A stretch of 17,507 nucleotides of DNA. Source: Pseudomonadota bacterium. Its GTDB lineage: Bacteria > Pseudomonadota > Gammaproteobacteria > Burkholderiales > SHXO01. Positions within the stretch are counted from its first letter, which is position 1. Each line of letters opens with the position of its first letter. Location of the stretch: positions 1-17,507 of the forward strand of contig JAEZCG010000077.1 in assembly GCA_023430065.1 (NCBI GenBank), given 5' to 3'. A program made the translations under genes and the position numbers. This document shows, piece by piece, positions 14,974 through 17,507 of the stretch. The notes under the pieces were generated by a model. That model ran no database searches. It was not told the origin of the DNA and saw only the letters and a list, made by a program, of their open reading frames with translations.

Positions 14974-15399
14974 CTACTTGACGAGCAGGACCGGCTGCGT
15001 CGCGAGGTGGATCACCTTGCTGGCAACCGAACCGAGCAGCACGTTACCGAGTGCGCCCATACCGCGCGTGCCCATCGCGATCAGATCGCAGCCCTGGTCG
15101 GTCGCGTACCCCGTCAGCGTGGCGGCGATGTCGCCCACCGCCACCCGTGCGTGGAACGGTACGCCGGAATCCTGCAGGGCCTCGCGCGCGCGCTTCAGCG
15201 CCTTCTCCCCTTCGTCCTCGTAGTACTCGCGCAGCTGGTCGGCGGAGATGAACATCTTCACCGCACCGGAGGCGATCGGCAGTTGCACGTTGACCACGTG
15301 CAACTCGGGCGGCTCGCGATACCAGTCGCGGCGGTCGATCACCTGGCGCAATGCGCGCAGCGCATTGTCGGAACCGTCGAAGGGAACGAGGATCTTCAT
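14974..15399 (-). CDS. Universal stress protein, UspA family
   Basis: A 141-residue single-domain cytosolic protein, normal length for UspA. The N-terminus MKILVPFDGSDNALRAL carries the Asp8 seen in the nucleotide pocket. The ATP-binding motif G-x2-G-x9-G-S is intact (Gly110, Gly113, Gly123, Ser124 in MGTRGMGALGNVLLGSVASKV), which places it in the ATP-binding UspFG/MJ0577-like subgroup rather than the non-binding UspA type. Its exact role is unknown; family members aid survival under starvation or oxidative stress. It sits 37 bp downstream of sucD on the same strand and could be expressed with sucCD. A near-duplicate of the sucD end lies in that gap. Confidence 0.94.
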   Translation of the reverse strand: MKILVPFDGSDNALRALRQVIDRRDWYREPPELHVVNVQLPIASGAVKMFISADQLREYYEDEGEKALKRAREALQDSGVPFHARVAVGDIAATLTGYATDQGCDLIAMGTRGMGALGNVLLGSVASKVIHLATQPVLLVK

Positions 15400-15413
15400 G
15401 GCGACGCCCTATC

Positions 15414-15456
15414 TCATTTCAGGAGCGAGCAGGTTTTCATTTCAGGACCGAGCGGG
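15414..15456. repeat. Near-duplicate 20-bp direct repeats at the sucD 3' end
   Basis: TCATTTCAGGAGCGAGCAGG (15414-15433) and TCATTTCAGGACCGAGCGGG (15437-15456) agree at 18 of 20 positions with a 23-base period. On the minus strand the first-transcribed copy is the last codons and stop of sucD (VLK-stop). The second copy repeats the same bases after the stop, in another frame. Confidence 0.75.
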
Positions 15457-16315
15457 CGAGCTTGCCGATCTCGGAGGGGTTGCGCGTGATCTTGATGCCG
15501 CACTCCTCCATCACCTTCAGCTTGGCGTCGGCGGTGCCCTCCCCGCCGGAGATGATGGCGCCCGCATGGCCCATGCGCTTGCCGGGCGGGGCGGTGACAC
15601 CCGCGATGAAGCCGACCACCGGCTTTGTCATGTTGTCCTTGATCCAGCGTGCACATGTTTCCTCGTCGTTGCCGCCGATCTCGCCCACCATGATCACCGC
15701 CTCGGTGTCCGGATCCTCGTTGAACATCTTCATCACGTCGATGTGCTTGAGGCCGTTGACCGGATCGCCGCCGATGCCCACGCAGCTCGACTGCCCGAGC
15801 CCGACCTCGCCGAGCTGGCCGACCGCTTCGTAGGTGAGCGTGCCGGAGCGCGAGACGACGCCGACCGGACCGCGGCGATGGATGTGGCCGGGCATGATGC
15901 CGATCTTGATCTCGTCCGGCGTGATCACGCCCGGACAATTCGGCCCCACCAGGATCGTCTTTTTGTCGCGCATCCGGTAGCGGGTGTGGATCATGTCTCG
16001 CACCGGAATGCCCTCGGTGATGCAGATGACCAGATCCAGTCCGGCGTCGACCGCCTCGTCGATTGCTGCGGCAGCAAAGGGCGGCGGCACGTAGATGACC
16101 GACACGGTGGCACCGGTCGTGGCCTTCGCCTCCGCAACCGTGTTGTAGATGGGAATTCCCTCGAACTCTTGCCCGCCCTTTCCGGGGGTGACGCCCGCGA
16201 CGAAGCAGTTCCTGCCGTTGGCGTATTGCGCGCAGGCGCGCGTGTGGAACTGGCCGGTCTTGCCCGTGATGCCCTGGGTGATCACGCGCGTGTTCTTGTT
16301 GATCAGGATCGCCAT
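15437..16315 (-). CDS. sucD: Succinyl-CoA synthetase (ADP/GDP-forming), alpha subunit
   Basis: With SucC it converts succinyl-CoA to succinate with formation of ATP or GTP in the TCA cycle. The 292-residue protein matches the usual length (about 289). The CoA-binding Rossmann domain begins [33 protein letters not shown] (124-131) follows. His250 in [19 protein letters not shown] is the histidine phosphorylated during catalysis. [10 protein letters not shown] and GEIGGNDEE are also typical. The ATG at 16315 gives the family N-terminus, with GGGAG about 12 bases upstream. An open frame reaching back to 16426 lies inside sucC in another frame and is rejected. The gap after sucC is 22 bp, so the two form an operon. 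Confidence 0.97.
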   Translation of the reverse strand: MAILINKNTRVITQGITGKTGQFHTRACAQYANGRNCFVAGVTPGKGGQEFEGIPIYNTVAEAKATTGATVSVIYVPPPFAAAAIDEAVDAGLDLVICITEGIPVRDMIHTRYRMRDKKTILVGPNCPGVITPDEIKIGIMPGHIHRRGPVGVVSRSGTLTYEAVGQLGEVGLGQSSCVGIGGDPVNGLKHIDVMKMFNEDPDTEAVIMVGEIGGNDEETCARWIKDNMTKPVVGFIAGVTAPPGKRMGHAGAIISGGEGTADAKLKVMEECGIKITRNPSEIGKLARSVLK

Positions 16316-16337
16316 GGTGTGCGCTTGCTCCCGCTCG

Positions 16338-17507
16338 TCAGTGCTTGCCGCCGGCAGCCGCGACCACCTTCTGGGCGGCGTCCGCCATGTTGTTCGCCGA
16401 GATGATGGGCAGGCCGGACTCGGCAAGGATCTTCTTGCCCAGTTCCACGTTCGTACCCTCCAGGCGTACCACCAGGGGCACGCTCAACTCGACCTCGCGT
16501 GCCGCCTCGACCACCCCGGTGGCGATGACGTCGCATTTCATGATGCCGCCGAAGATGTTGACCAGGATCGCGCGCAGATTGGGATTGGCCAGCATCAGCT
16601 TGAAGGCCTCCGTGACCTTCTCGGTCGTGGCGCCGCCGCCCACGTCGAGGAAGTTCGCGGGGGACCCGCCGTACAGCTTGATGATGTCCATCGTGCCCAT
16701 CGCCAGGCCGGCACCGTTGACGAGGCAGCCGATGTCGCCGTCGAGCGAGATGTAGGACAGGCCGTGCTTGGAGGCCTCGATCTCGGCCGGATCCTCCTCG
16801 TCCAGGTCGCGCAAGGCAACGATGTCCGGGTGACGGAACAGGGCGTTGTCGTCGAAATTGATCTTCGCGTCGAGCGCGACGACCTTGCCCTCGCCGGTGA
16901 GGATCAGCGGATTGATCTCGACCAGCGAGGCATCGGTCTCCTCGAACGCCTTGTACAGTGCCTGCAACAGGCTGACCGCCTGCGGCACGGAATCATCGGG
17001 GATGCCGATCTTGCGGGCGACCCCGGCCGCTTCCGCCTCGCCCAGGCCGGCCACCGGATCGATTGCGACCTTGTGGATCTTCTCGGGGGTGTGTGCCGCG
17101 ACTTCCTCGATGTCCATGCCGCCTTCGCTGGAGGCCATGAGGACCACGCGCTGCGAGCCGCGGTCCACCACCATGCCCACGTACAGCTCCTTGCGGATGT
17201 CCGCGCCTTCCTCGATCAGCAGCCGCCGCACCTTCTGACCCTCGGGGCCGGTCTGGTGCGTGACCAGCTGCATGCCCAGTATCTTGGAGGCGTGCTCGCG
17301 CAGTTCGTCGGGCGAGCGGGCCAGCTTGACCCCGCCGCCCTTGCCGCGGCCGCCGGCGTGGATCTGGGCCTTGACCACCCACACCTTGCCGCCAAGCTGT
17401 GAGCCGGCCGCAACGGCTTCGTCGACGCTGAAACAGGGAATGCCGCGCGGCGTCGCGACGCCGTAGCGCCGTAGGATTTCCTTTGCCTGATATTCGTGGA
17501 TTTTCAT
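16338..17507 (-). CDS. sucC: Succinyl-CoA synthetase, beta subunit
   Basis: The nucleotide-binding partner of SucD. The 389-residue protein is essentially the length of E. coli SucC (388) and is complete: its ATG is the last three bases of the window. The ATP-grasp domain starts [20 protein letters not shown] and has [25 protein letters not shown] and [16 protein letters not shown]. The C-terminal ligase domain has [28 protein letters not shown] and [13 protein letters not shown]. The promoter and any upstream operon genes are outside the window, so regulation cannot be judged. Confidence 0.97.
   Translation of the reverse strand: MKIHEYQAKEILRRYGVATPRGIPCFSVDEAVAAGSQLGGKVWVVKAQIHAGGRGKGGGVKLARSPDELREHASKILGMQLVTHQTGPEGQKVRRLLIEEGADIRKELYVGMVVDRGSQRVVLMASSEGGMDIEEVAAHTPEKIHKVAIDPVAGLGEAEAAGVARKIGIPDDSVPQAVSLLQALYKAFEETDASLVEINPLILTGEGKVVALDAKINFDDNALFRHPDIVALRDLDEEDPAEIEASKHGLSYISLDGDIGCLVNGAGLAMGTMDIIKLYGGSPANFLDVGGGATTEKVTEAFKLMLANPNLRAILVNIFGGIMKCDVIATGVVEAAREVELSVPLVVRLEGTNVELGKKILAESGLPIISANNMADAAQKVVAAAGGKH

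Noticed and set aside
1..17507. CRISPR arrays, insertion sequences, tRNA or rRNA genes
   Set aside because: No regularly spaced repeats, transposase frames, cloverleaf sequences or rRNA-like stretches were recognised on either strand by reading.

Overview
The window reads as chromosomal DNA of a GC-rich proteobacterium, roughly two thirds GC by eye. A betaproteobacterium is my best inference: the order slt, NDUFA9-like gene, GST, cca and the cluster rpiA-phoU-ppx are arrangements I associate with that class. No sequence search was run, so the class is not proven. I recognise no phage, plasmid, IS, CRISPR or rRNA/tRNA genes. The content is mostly core housekeeping.

Layout. 3-857 (+) is the 3' part of a heme A synthase (COX15/CtaA); its start lies outside the window. 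It converges on a leftward block: an MgtC/DUF4010 membrane protein (897-2171), an exopolyphosphatase Ppx/GppA (2220-3743), the phosphate regulator PhoU (3837-4541) and ribose-5-phosphate isomerase RpiA (4656-5315). An unusually long, palindrome-rich, gene-free stretch (5316-5846) separates rpiA from a rightward block. That block holds a soluble lytic transglycosylase (5847-7772), an atypical-SDR NDUFA9-like protein (7811-8746), a GST (8758-9420) and the CCA-adding enzyme (9440-10690). A small leftward DUF2905 membrane protein (10723-10920) is divergent from a YfcG-type GST (11030-11656). Next come a REP-like inverted repeat and a Ser/Thr kinase fused to a cyclic-nucleotide-binding domain (11795-13081). 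The kinase converges, with a 3-bp gap, on a zinc alcohol dehydrogenase (13085-14068).

The right end carries a TMEM165/GDT1-type cation transporter (14201-14770) overlapping a small cysteine-rich CWC protein gene (14767-14970). Leftward universal stress protein (14974-15399), sucD (15437-16315) and sucC (16338-17507) follow. SucC begins exactly at the window edge and is complete.

How the genes work together. PhoU and Ppx plausibly link phosphate sensing to polyphosphate turnover, and SucCD is the substrate-level phosphorylation step of the TCA cycle. Slt recycles peptidoglycan and Cca matures tRNA 3' ends. The GSTs, the stress protein and the kinase suggest redox and stress response. I see no convincing wholly new system. 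The items most worth a second look are the non-RD kinase-CNB fusion, the overlapping transporter/CWC gene pair, three successive dyads between rpiA and phoU, the palindrome-rich rpiA-slt gap, and a 23-bp-period near-duplication at the 3' end of sucD.
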